Shown: one piece after another, positions 32,032-42,158 of the stretch
Layout of the letters: each line of letters begins with the position of its first letter
Position numbering within the stretch: position 1 is the stretch's first letter
DNA from: Serpula lacrymans var. lacrymans S7.9
Taxonomy: Eukaryota > Basidiomycota > Agaricomycetes > Boletales > Serpulaceae
DNA: 64,000 nt
Assembly: GCF_000218685.1 (NCBI RefSeq)
Contig: NW_006763301.1
Span: 1,316,214 to 1,380,213, forward strand
Reading direction: 5' to 3'
Made by a program: the position numbers and the translations under genes
The notes under the pieces: model-generated
The model's input: only the letters and a program-made list of their open reading frames with translations
Told to the model about the DNA's origin: nothing
Database searches by the model: none

Positions 32032-35000
32032 ATGAACGCCGAGCTCAGCGAAGACCACCCGTTTGTATTGGAGCTGACTAGTCTGCATAACACCGCAGCA
32101 CGTTTTCAGGTGCAGCCATATCATGTGCTTATATCACCCGAGAGCTCTCAGGCTGATGTTTAGTTGCTCTGAACCCCTTTGGTGTACAGCATGAAGCACA
32201 TATAGCCGCCGTCAAGCTCCAGAGACATTCACTGGATACCTCCCATACCCTCGAACGCATACATATTCTGGAACGTGAAAATGCGCACCTTACAGAGGAA
32301 ATCACCTTATTGCGCGCCCATCCAGATATAACGCCCCATCCAGCTTCTCTGCAGGTGCAAGAACTTACACTTGCTTTGAGACGCGTTTCCGACAAGCTTG
32401 ACCTCGCAGAGGATGCCTTACTTACGCGGACAGCTGAGCTGGCCTCTGTCCGAAGTGATCTAGTAAAAGCAGCTCAAGATGTCGAAGGAGCGTTTGAGCT
32501 AGCTGCTCGCATGCGTGCCAGAGAAGAGGAGAGCAAGGTACGAGAAAGGGATCTCGAAATAAAGGCCCGAGCCGCAGAGGAGGAGCGAAAAATGGCTGAT
32601 CTCGTTGTCCAAGAGTATGCAGACCTGGTGAGGTCTATAGAAGGCAGACCGGGCTCAAACTCATCTCTCCCTTCCTCCCTCCACGCCCTCCACACCAATG
32701 GCTTAGCTCACAGTTCATCTTCTAATGTGACTCTAGTGGACAGTCTCCACGAAGGCAAGTCTGGTCTGCATAAACTGTTGACAGAATTCAATAGCGAGAC
32801 CGAGAAACTGGAAGCTGTAATCAGCCAACTGCAAGGGAAAGTATCCGTTTTGGAAACGAAACTAGAATCAGAACAGAAAACTTCCAAACGTGATCGCTTC
32901 CTACTTTCTCATGCTCAAACAGAGCTGGATAAAGCTCGAATGGACGATAACACGGCGGCGAAAATGGTCTCCCGTTACATGTCAGTGTGTTTTATACAAA
33001 TGGTATATCTGACCTTGAATGTTTCAACGCCTTCAGGAAATTTTCTCAGTCGTCTACTGATGCGCTTCAAAAGGCAATGGAGGCTCTCAGGGCCCGACAT
33101 GCAGGCACTGTCAACACTCTCAGCGCCCAGATTAACCAGTTAGAGCATTCTTTAGGTGTGGAACGACGCCAAGCGGGTAGGCTACGTGATGCACTGGATG
33201 AGCTGTCCTTCGACATTGCCCGTGAAACGTACGGTCGCAGACGTGAGATATCGCTGCGTCTGGCACTCCTTGCCCGCGAGGAAAGTATCACCGAAGGGCT
33301 GCGTCGTTGGTCCCGCAGGGCTCAGGAGTTATTCGAGCGCTCTACTTCAGGCCAGGATGGCGAGATTACTCTGCGTTCTTCCTTCGAGCGGGCTGTACAG
33401 GATGCCGAAGGCTTATTAGACGCGCTCGATGGCGGGGAATTTTCGCTTGATGGCTGTTCTGCTGGTGCACTTGCACGAGTTGTAGCGGCCCGAGATGCCG
33501 TGTCAGCACTCACCCACGAGCTGCAGGCAGAAACAGAGAGGCGAATGGAGCTAGAGAAACAAGTTGGACATTTGCTTCTGGTAGCGCCTCCTACTTCTCC
33601 TCCTATAGCTCCTGAGTTAGTGCCGTCACTGCATTCACCTATTTCTCGATCCGACTCAGGAGCAAGGATATCTTCCTCTGCTACGCTGATCAATGACCCA
33701 CCGAGCCCATCGCCTCAATCCGCAACCCTGCCTCAAGATCTCTCCATGAATGGCATTTTTGCTGAGCCGTCCAACAGCAATGGTACGGGTCTTCATTTCC
33801 AAGAAACTCAAGCACCTGTGCGTGACAAATCCTCAGTGCCTGAGGAATCGCCTTACTCCGGAAGTGCTCATGTTACTGGCTCTCCTGATGACCTCACGAA
33901 CCTACGACATTCACCTGTCTTTGGGCAAAACACACAGACGTTGCCCATGCCTTCACCTTCACGGCCCATACCAGAAAAAGACTGCAAGGATAATATACCT
34001 GAACTACAAATGGCCGAAGTGAACCCTCCACCGAACGAACTACTTAGTCCATTAACTCCTAGGTCACAGGCTGTTCACATATTGCGCCCTGAAGATGAAC
34101 CATCTCAATCTATCGGTGATCTCTCTGTAGTCGATATCGTGGAAGATGCCCCCTCGTCTGCTTCATCTCTGCTATATTTACCATCTCAAACAGGGGATGA
34201 GGAGCTTAGTTCCGAGTTGGAGTCTTCTCTTGACAATATATCATGTCTCATATCGTCACTTGCCCAAGTACAAGTTCGCTACGATACCTTTCAACGTGCC
34301 TTCCGCGATTGCCATCTTGCCCTCAAAGACCTGAAGCGCTCTCTGTTGCCGTTAACCGAACATTTAACCGAACCAAACACGTCTTCGGCGCTTGAAAGGG
34401 TCATCGAGCGCCTCGATGATTTCAACGAAGACACGCGAGTTGAGCTGGAGATCCGCATTGCGGATGAAGAACTTGTGGCACATGGATTTGAAACCCTTCT
34501 CGCCGTACCAGGCGCCATAGCCGACGCTACTGAGCGTACCCAAGTCGAGCAAAACCTCACTGCCTTTGTGGACGGTACCGATCCTGCTGTAGATAGAGCG
34601 ATGCATCGGTTTTCTCGCAAACTCGACGATCTGCAGCACGACATAGCGGCAGTCAAACGTGTTGTGCACGAATTGCCCACTGTAGATTCGATGCTCAGTC
34701 CAGCTGCAGCTGCTGAAAGCCCTTCGAAAACGTCCTCGAACTGGTCTTCCTGGACTGCTGGCTTGCTGGGCGCTGGTGCGCCCCGCCCATCCAGTCCTGC
34801 GCCTACTTTTGGGTCGGTTATGACGTCTCCACGACTAAGGCACTCGCCATCTTTCACGCGACATCAAACATCTTTACATAGGTCGTCTGGAGATAGCTCA
34901 GACCCACTTGCTAATTTGGGACTGCGAATACCTATGCCTTCACTTGCCATGTCAGTTCCACCATCTTCTTCGCCTGTAGGTTTGGGAATTGGATATTCTC

Positions 35001-35209
35001 CGGCTAGGGCCGGTTCTCGCCCCCGGACGTTGTCTGGGATGTACATGTTAGGTCTGGGGTCGAGGAGCACGTCACTGACTGCTTCGCCGTCAGCTGCTAA
35101 AAGCACAAGTCCCACTTCGCAACGCCAGCCTACGTTGCATCAAATGAATGAAACTGTGGCGGTAGGAAATGGGGCAGAAGAGCAGGATAGTGGGAGTGAC
35201 GTTGAGTAG
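32032..35209 (+). CDS. Coiled-coil protein of unknown function (1013 aa)
   Basis: Exons 32032-32109, 32190-32980, 33037-35209 (3042 nt, in phase). The first ~480 residues are mostly heptad-like helix (LERIHILERENAHLTEEI, SETEKLEAVISQLQGKV) with one Ser/Asn-rich break near residue 195. A 200-residue disordered Ser/Pro region follows, then a second helical block (about 620-770; LDNISCLISSLAQVQV, RVELEIRIADEELVAH) and a Ser/Pro-rich tail ending in an acidic SGSDVE. No enzyme motif, membrane segment or signal peptide is seen. I do not recognise the family. The layout suggests a scaffold or cytoskeleton-linked protein, but that is a guess. The start ATG is preceded by another ATG (32021) in a frame that stops after four codons. 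Confidence 0.85.
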
Positions 35210-36018
35210 ATGGCTATATCAGGTGGACACTTTATGTGCAGCGTTACGGACTAAGCCTTAATACCCCTGTGGTTGTTATATGTTTTACCTACATGATTAC
35301 CATACTCATACGGTTTGCAAGTTAAATATACATTTGTGTTACTTCGATTCTTCAAACAAAGCAAAAAAAACAACAACAACTCTAACCAGAGAAAGTCATG
35401 GTGGACTGCGAAGGTTTTAAGACCTGGAGCATGAATCATATCCCTGGAGCATTAGAGATTGTAATAATAATCAGCGATGGGAGACGATATATGAAAATGC
35501 AGGTCGATACATGTTCTCGCCAGTCATTCTCGAGCACTTTCAAAGCAATTGGAAGCCGCCTAACTACCATTCTGTTCAGTACGACCTCGGAACAACACTG
35601 ACAACTCGAGACAGTGATCATCTCCAAGTTGCAAGCCATAGCATTACCACCGACTTTCCATCGACTATTTTTGTCGAGAAAGTCACCGTCCAAGTGCACA
35701 TATATAATGGTAAGCGTAGTGACATGGGCTTTTTCAGTAGCTGTGAGCATGTCATATAGGGTGAACCGTTTGAGATCAGTTGGTAATGGCCTGCAGCATG
35801 AGATTTTCAGCAAAACATCATCAAAGTACTCGATCTGAAACGAGAAGGGCGGTTGATGAATGCGTCGTGAAAGTTCCGACCACCACCGATTGTCCAGCTT
35901 TGTATGGAAGATAAGCGTGAAAACACAACGTGGATACGCTTAATGAACGCAATATGCCTGGACGGACTTGATCCGAGTGCTTCAATGCCGCCACAAGTAC
36001 AGTTAAACCATATGTCCA
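35210..36018. other. Region without an assigned gene; possible minus-strand hypothetical protein
   Basis: Two minus-strand open segments (35813-35436, about 125 codons; 36019-35807, about 70 codons) overlap in different frames and could be parts of one spliced or decayed gene downstream of the hydrolase. Composition is plausible for protein, but no motif is recognised and no convincing splice junction joins them. Confidence 0.25.
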
Positions 36019-37292
36019 CTACAAACGGGCTTTATCCTCCGCATTATCACTACCAGTACTCTGCAGAAATACTTCTATAGCGTCCAGCCATGTCTGTGCT
36101 TGGAAGTACTCGAACCAGTTATGCCCAAATTGGTAACTTGGTATCTCTCCAGGACGATCACCAACCTGTACAACTTTTGCCCAAGGTATGACTTTTTGAA
36201 ATGCTTCTACATTGGAGAAAGGCAGTATTTGGTCAAGTTTACCGTGGATGATCAAGAAAGGGATGTCAGACGAGAGTTTCGAGTGAAGACCACCGAAATC
36301 AAAACGCGAGACCTGTTATAGAATTAATCCGATTCAGCTCGCACGTTGGCGACTCTCACAAAAAGTACGTACAGCTCTTTTTTGTTTCTCTATTGATATA
36401 TTTTGAAGTAATGTCATCAGTAGGGACTGCAGTTCAGGTTAAATAGTCACTCAACCGATTGTTTTGAACGGTCTAGTGTCAGAGCGTCAGTAGGGCCCGG
36501 TGTATGAAAAAAATAAAATTACCGGCCAATAATTCCGTGTTCCACTGCCCAGTTGATCCTTGCTTGATTTTTCTCATCAGCAAACCATTCTGGGTCGTAG
36601 TTGGCCGCCATGGACTGCCGCACGACATTTCTCTTTATATCCTCTGTCAAGGGACCTGCGGGTCTTGGGGCAAATTTGACACCGTAACGAGGGTCTCGTA
36701 GGACCGCCGGTAAGGTTGCACTTAACACAACATGTGTTACATGGAATGGTAAAGGCGTTGGTTCGGTGGCATGGTGAGGGAGAAAAAGGAGCTGTTGTGT
36801 AATAGCACCTAAAGTGTGATTCAGTACGCAGAATACAAGCTATCACGGGGTGAAATTTACCTCCCATCGAATGCCCGCAAATTGCGAGTTCATTCCATCC
36901 AATAAACTGAAGGAGGAAAAGGAGATCCCTGGCGAGCGACTCGATCGTGAAGCTGTCGTTCTCTTCGTAGGTGGAGTCACCCATTCCTCTTTCACATGAA
37001 GTCAGCTTCTAATTTAAGGTAAGAAGGGAGTTTATTACCTGTGGTCATATATAAGGACTGCGTTTCAACGAAGAAATCAGATTTGTGTAAGTGTTTAGGG
37101 GTCATGTTACCGCGAAGACTTACCCGGTCGGTTGTGCGCGAGTCTTGAACTCAAGCGCTCCCAATCAACTCTGCAGGATGTCATCCCGCCAACCAGGACT
37201 ATTGGTATGGCTAGACCAAGATGATCCGACCCCAGGATTTCATAAGCCAGTTCGATGCCGTCAGGAAGTGTTACTTTCGAGAATCCAGCCAT
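36019..37292 (-). CDS. Alpha/beta hydrolase fold protein
   Basis: Minus-strand exons: 37292-37124, 37057-37039, 36988-36861, 36808-36523, 36312-36019. About 298 codons. Start MAGFSKVTLPDGIELAYE; oxyanion strand IVLVGGM; YDHRGMGDS; nucleophile elbow GHSMGG (Ser); acid in IIHGKLDQILPF (Asp); base in FGHNWFEYF (His). It belongs with small soluble esterase or epoxide-hydrolase-like proteins; the substrate cannot be inferred. No signal peptide or membrane segment. The last intron, as read, is about 210 bp (others 51-68) and leaves the reading frame off by one base at the 36523/36312 junction, so either an exon boundary is misread or the allele is frameshifted. Confidence 0.8.
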
Positions 37293-38114
37293 TCTGAGCC
37301 AAGCAGAAGTAGATAGTTAGCCTGAGAGCCTAGACCGTTCGTTTGTGAGCCTCAGATACACTTGAGAGGGAAAAACTGGTTTCGATACTTGTATTGTCCT
37401 GGTAAACTGCAGAGATGTGTGGACCGCCTTCTGTATGATGGTTACTATTGGTACCGCGGCATATCATATCATGATCATCAGGAGAAGAACTTTATTCATG
37501 TTACTTCATTGTGACAATGGCAATCAATGTCACATTGATGACTATATTGGGGAGCCATTTCGTTCCCAGATTTCATGGGCCAACCGGATGTCACAAAAAT
37601 AACGCCAAAGTCACATACAGCTAAATTCATATCGATAAACCACCACGTGAGAGCACACGTACAGGAAGACGAAACGGAGTACGAATAATTTTAAGTGCCG
37701 GCCACCTGCATGTGACTCTGTCAGAGTCTAACCACATCATTTTAGCCTTTTTTTAAAGATTTAGTCTAATATTCCAACTCAATTCAACTCAGTGGAAAGT
37801 CAGTCAAACTCCTATGCGTGTGATTTTTCAAAATATTGGTCTATCAATATGAATTTAGCTGTAATTATGGTGGTCGTTTGGTTACGGTTGGAATTTTAAA
37901 CACCGCGGAGCAAGGCATCTTAATATATTCAACAGCCGCTTTTATAACTCTATTGCCCATGCAGTGTGACTGTGACTGTTGCGAGTATCAAATTTATGAT
38001 AAAATGTGCTTTGCAAATACAAGGAAAGTTGGTTAAGACAAATGTCACAGATATGGAAAGAAAAATAGTCACTAGATAAAACTTGTACTATTGTTGGACA
38101 CCGGATGCAACCGG
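37293..38114. repeat. Intergenic region with a ~21-bp inverted repeat
   Basis: CAGCTAAATTCATAT at about 37619-37633 is matched in inverted orientation by ATATGAATTTAGCTG near 37846-37860, with flanking partial matches, enclosing about 210 bp. This could be a decayed MITE. The rest shows no gene. The last bases before 38115 are the left flank of repeat A copy 2. Confidence 0.4.
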
Positions 38115-39929
38115 TGTCATGCACCAAAGTTGATTGGTAGCATGAACAGGTGTCAATAACGAAGCGAATATTCAAAAAGACTCGCCTTTGCGCCACACAG
38201 GCACAGTGCCACATGGAATAGTAATTAATATTGCCCTTTTTGAACTTGTGGCTGATCAGCACCACCTCTATTAGGCAATCCAGTCATGCTCACCTTTGCT
38301 TTTCCATCCGGTACTTTCCGCGTTTCGGCATTTCGGCAAATTTTCGCGTCGCCACTGGCTACACATTGCATTGCGCCCTCGCTTTTGTCGTTTCCCTTAC
38401 TCCCCTTCCTTTGCCTAGCCCCACCATGGGCCCCTTCCTCTCCTTTTTATCCTCACCTGATGGTCGTTTCTGGATCCCCATTCTAATCCACTTGTTTGTC
38501 ACCCCCACCCTCCTCCTCCTCATCTTATTTGCACCCCCACCATTTCTGATGTCACCACTTCCTATCCGCTTCCGTCGCCGATCCGTTGACTACCACGTGC
38601 CACTGCTGATATCAGCAAAGCCCCGGCGGCCGGTCCAAATAGGGCAACAGGTCCATCTTCATGACGTCGATCTGCCATCATATACTATCAAAACATTGGT
38701 CGCTCGTCTTGCCTGGTTGGAGTGTGGGTGGGTAATTTTTGAGCTGGAGAAGGTTCATCCCCTTGCATTGCCCATGTTCATCGCTGTCCCATTCACTTGG
38801 GTACACTTATCTTTTGTCCATCGTCTTCGCTACAGCTACACCTATCACACGCTGCCTGGGACTCACTTGTTCCAAATTGGAACTACTCCTCTCCCTCCCT
38901 CGTTTGATCAGGTGGTCCAACACAACCAGTCCATTGGTAAGGCCATGGAACTGTCGGATTTGGACTAGGTGGTGGACCGGTGGCTCCAGTTTCTTTTTCT
39001 TCAGCAGAACATTCATTTACAGTGCGATTATTTTTGATTTTTGAATCATTTTTATGGACACATATTTTTTTAGAATGCCTGACTGACAATAAAGGAACTG
39101 TGTTGATACTGATAGTGTTTTGCCTTGCCCTTTTTTTACTGCATCTTCCCATGACATCATGATTTTCCTGCTCTCTTTTTGCTATTGGACTTTACTTTAT
39201 GGCTGTACAAACCTGTGACATTACTCACAGCATTCATTGTTCTATCTCTTTCTTTTCCTTTTTTTGACAATCTTATCCTGTACTACCTACGCAGGATTCG
39301 TCAGCATACATTCCTTCCTTCATGTTCTTTCTCATTCTTTTTGCACAGCTATACTGTGCATAGCCTACTTTTCTTTTACTATATAAACCCCTGTATTTTA
39401 CCTTGTAAAAAAAAAAAAACAAGAAATCCAATCCAGACTTCTTCTCTACTCTCAAGTTCACTACTCTACTACTTGTGATCCAGAGTGGTCACAACACTTC
39501 CCACTCCTACCACTGTTAACTGCTGTCATCGTCACTCGTCACTTTTTGAAAGTGATTGACATCCCCTTCGATTAGAGTCCTTCTGAGCACTACAGTTTGT
39601 GCGTCAGGAGCCTGCTATCACTGGGAACCTCGTCATATTGTCGTTCTCAAACCTACCTTGTGCTACGATTAGCAAGGTAGTGCTCGTCTATACTCGTCAC
39701 CAAGCCCCTATCCTTCTATAAATTCAACTATCCCTCCTCCTCAAAACCCACACTCATACACCTCTGGGTTTTACTTTGAAGGATCTTTATACGTACCACC
39801 CCACGAACAACCAGACCACTCCACTGTTCTAGGAGGCAAAGCCCATAAACAAGTTCCGTGGAATCTGGGAGGATTGTGTGTTAGTTTGTTTTGTGTGTGG
39901 TTTTCTAACTGCAGTTCTCATCATCGACA
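38115..39929 (+). mobile_element. Repeat A, copy 2 (full length, 1815 bp)
   Basis: TGTCATGCACC at the start, CATCATCGACA at the end. Intact ORF at 38426-38968 in the first half, a TATA-like CTATATAAACCC near 39379 and a downstream T/C-rich region. The right flank (CCGCTGCCGG) continues family F pol, but the left flank is not family F, so the copy has different neighbours at its two ends. It is a probable long solo LTR: TG...CA ends, and the family F halves here and at 168 imply a CCGC 4-bp duplication. Confidence 0.8.
38426..38968 (+). CDS. Repeat A ORF: predicted membrane protein, 180 aa
   Basis: ATG GGC CCC start, TAG stop. A hydrophobic segment at about residues 16-40 (PILIHLFVTPTLLLLILFA) is followed by a basic patch (RFRRRS) and a conserved C-terminal half (ISAKP, QIGQQVHLHD, WVIFELEKVHPL, YHTLPGTHLFQIGTTPLP). 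Copy 3 (57210-57752) has exactly the same length with about 35 substitutions and no indel or stop, which suggests past coding constraint. The frame is open about 65 codons further upstream without an ATG. No family is recognised. Confidence 0.5.
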   Translation: MGPFLSFLSSPDGRFWIPILIHLFVTPTLLLLILFAPPPFLMSPLPIRFRRRSVDYHVPLLISAKPRRPVQIGQQVHLHDVDLPSYTIKTLVARLAWLECGWVIFELEKVHPLALPMFIAVPFTWVHLSFVHRLRYSYTYHTLPGTHLFQIGTTPLPPSFDQVVQHNQSIGKAMELSDLD

Positions 39930-40478
39930 CCGCTGCCGGGACAGCGTGTAGACCGGCCTGGACCGGTAGTAGTCACCCAGGAAGGTGAAGAAGAGTTTGA
40001 AGTCGAACAGGTGGTGGATGCACGCTTGAAGTGTGGCAAATTAGAGTTCCTAGTCCTATGGAAGGGCTATGGAGACGAGGACAGAACGTGGGAACCAGAA
40101 GACCATCTGGACAATTCCCGCGATGCCGTTCGCGAATTTTATTCTAAGTACCCCTCAGCTCCTAGGAAGCTTAGAGGCATGGACTCAAAACTTTTTAATT
40201 CCCTTTTTCAACCTATGCCCAAAAACTTAACTACCACCTCTGGTATTTGGTCTCGCCTGGAAGTCAAGCCTAAGAAGGGGGGTAGTGTTACGATAACACA
40301 ATTTTTGGACCTTTCCTTCATTTTCATTCTCTGCTTTAACCTTGTATACTTTAGCTTTCACACATGGTGCCACGCGGCACTTCCCCTTTTATTCAAACTC
40401 CTCTTTCTCGCGCCGTGTTGCCTTTTTCTTATTTTAGATACAACTCTCTCACACAGTAGAGCTGGTCATGCGGGCTAA
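39930..40478 (+). pseudogene. Family F gypsy pol 3' end: chromodomain, running into the LTR
   Basis: The frame begins at the repeat A edge with PLPGQRVDRPGP, then a chromodomain (EFEVEQVVDARLKCG, LVLWKGYGDEDRTWEPEDHL) and the tail up to the polypurine tract (AAGAAGGGGGGTAG). It matches, in phase, the end of the family F pol fragment at 168 (KPYKGPL). The open frame does not stop at the LTR but runs about 60 codons into U3, encoding two hydrophobic runs (FLDLSFIFILCFNLVYF and LLFKLLFLAPCCLFLIL) before a TAA at 40476-40478. Confidence 0.8.
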
Positions 40479-40700
40479 GCCCCATGACATCATCAGCCAC
40501 TAACTTTATCCACTGTACAATACATAAGTACAAACACTCTGTATTAGTATATATACCCCAATAGATCCAGGAGACTCCTGAGTGAGTCCTCCTGTTGTTA
40601 ACCAACAAACTCTCTGCAGCCTAAGGGTAACCACTCCCCATTCACTACCTTTATAGTGTGTTCCTATGTGCGCCAGAGTAACTAACTCTTGGTTGTTACA
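40286..40700 (+). mobile_element. LTR, family B (3' LTR of the family F fragment)
   Basis: 415 bp, TGTTACGATAAC to GGTTGTTACA, directly after a polypurine tract. Homologous solo copies are at 57871-58286 and 58973-59388 (reverse). TATA-like AGTATATATACCCC is followed by GGAGACTCCTGAGTGAGTCC. It does not carry the AGTTnnnnATT start motif of the other families. Confidence 0.88.
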
Positions 40701-41117
40701 ATTATAGCATTATTGACAGCACCTAGTAAAACACATTCAATCTGGTAGACAATTTTGATTGTTAGTTTATTTTATAAATAAACGACCAAATGAACACTTA
40801 CAGTGCATGCTACTAGAGCTAGAAAAATGATGCCACATCATCACCTTTCATATATTAGGTCTTCCAGAAGTAGCCTAGAAATCGTAAATAGTAATGTATC
40901 AGTGTAGAATAAATAAAAAAGACCTTTTTATTTTGACATTGACATTGCTGGGGCTGTCTAGGTTGGGTTGAAGGTTGAAGGAGGTGGTGATGGAGAAGTC
41001 GTCATTAGCAAAAAATGGCCTTCAGCAGAAGAGTAATTCAGAATAAACAAACAATAACACACCATACTGGGGCTTACAAACTGTTTCTAGGGCATCGGTG
41101 TTGGGGTGGCAGCCATC
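40701..41117. other. Intergenic DNA between LTR B and element C
   Basis: Nothing recognised. The last five bases (CCATC, 41113-41117) are the left target duplication of element C. Confidence 0.5.
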
Positions 41118-41461
41118 TGTCACGATCATACCCATCTGACTCAGCTTTCTTATCTAATCAAGAGATAGAAACTCTTATCTCACCTTATCTAATCTCTTCC
41201 TGATCTAATCTTATCAAGTATCACGTGATCTATTAGTAATACACATTACCAATCAGCCTCACTACATACACATGTTAGTTACCAATACGCTACGTCATAC
41301 CTCCCCGTAGCCTCATGCCTTTTCCTATATAACTAGCACGATATCCATGTACATACCCCAGTTGTAGATTTACTCTTTTATACTTGCTTGTCTGAACACT
41401 TGTTGTTAAGATTTAAGTCCTCCGCTGCTCGGGTCACCGGCATACAGCTAGGGTCTTTACA
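41118..41461 (+). mobile_element. 5' LTR of element C
   Basis: 344 bp, TGTCACGATC to GGTCTTTACA. E-box TCACGTGA in U3, CCTCATGCC upstream of TATATAA (41326-41332), CATGTACATA, then the start motif AGTTGTAGATT (41360-41370). Confidence 0.95.
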
Positions 41462-41473
41462 CAATCTACAACT
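41326..41473 (+). promoter_or_regulatory. Element C core promoter, start motif and self-priming site
   Basis: TATATAA at 41326-41332 lies 34 bp before AGTTGTAGATT (41360-41370). One base after the LTR end is AATCTACAACT (41463-41473), its exact 11-nt reverse complement. RNA starting at 41360 could fold back and prime on its own 5' end, as established for Tf1 of fission yeast. Confidence 0.78.
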
Positions 41474-41490
41474 TGGTACGACACCTGTCG

Positions 41491-41751
41491 ATGAGCAAAA
41501 TCATAGCTATCCTTATCATCATCCTATTCCCCCTCATTGCACTCATACTCTTTGGCATCGCCAAACTCTACGTTCACCTCACACAAACTATCATCACATC
41601 ACCTATCACCCGACCCGACACCATCATCTCATTCTTTCCTGCCAACGTCTCACCCACTGAGTCGTTTGTTAACATCCCCCTCACTCCCCCTTCCAACCCA
41701 GTAGCTAGAACCCTTGACGGCGTGGAGCCCGATAGGTATTACTTAGTTTAA
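41491..41751 (+). CDS. Small membrane protein upstream of gag, family C (86 aa)
   Basis: ATG 18 bases after the primer site. An N-terminal membrane segment (residues about 3-24, IIAILIIILFPLIALILFG) is followed by KLYVHLT, the motif ITSPITRPDTII, a Ser/Pro-rich part and a terminal RYYLV. The family E element has a clear homologue in the same position (49647-49913, minus). It would be the first ORF of the element RNA. Unrelated to gag, no function known to me. Conservation between two otherwise diverged elements argues that it is real. Confidence 0.65.
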   Translation: MSKIIAILIIILFPLIALILFGIAKLYVHLTQTIITSPITRPDTIISFFPANVSPTESFVNIPLTPPSNPVARTLDGVEPDRYYLV

Positions 41752-42158
41752 AGTAGCTTCCGTACACTTCTGACCAGGCCGGGCACTTGCCTCCGCCAGT
41801 CGGAAAAGACCTGCACGCGGTTACTCGCTGGGTATCATTGGGACAACCGTTTGGACCCCAATTACTATACAATTAGAACACCGATATCTCTCAGATTAGA
41901 TTAGTTACGTACACAGTCAGTGCGGGACAGAAGAGGAACCGCTTGACTCAAAGAGAAAGATAGTCTGGTTGAACTTATTCGAGAAAGTGTTGATCCGATT
42001 TATCATCGGGGAACTCTCGTATATGCAACCTGGTGATTTCGAAGAGTGGTTAGCAGAACAACGCTTCCATTCTGAGAACAGAATAGCCTGGGAAATCTAT
42101 TTCACATTCCCAGAGATAGAACCGATTAGAACCCGTTACCACACCCCTTACCCTGATC

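Noticed and set aside
35398..35838. Plus-strand ORFs after the coiled-coil gene
   Set aside because: Short, mutually overlapping frames without motif; at best antisense of a possible minus-strand gene.
38115..39929. Repeat A as a DNA transposon
   Set aside because: No terminal inverted repeats beyond TGTC/GACA and no transposase; TG...CA ends and inferred 4-bp duplication fit an LTR better.
41462..41480. tRNA primer-binding site after LTR C
   Set aside because: The sequence is explained by exact complementarity to the element's own LTR, and the same holds in D and E.
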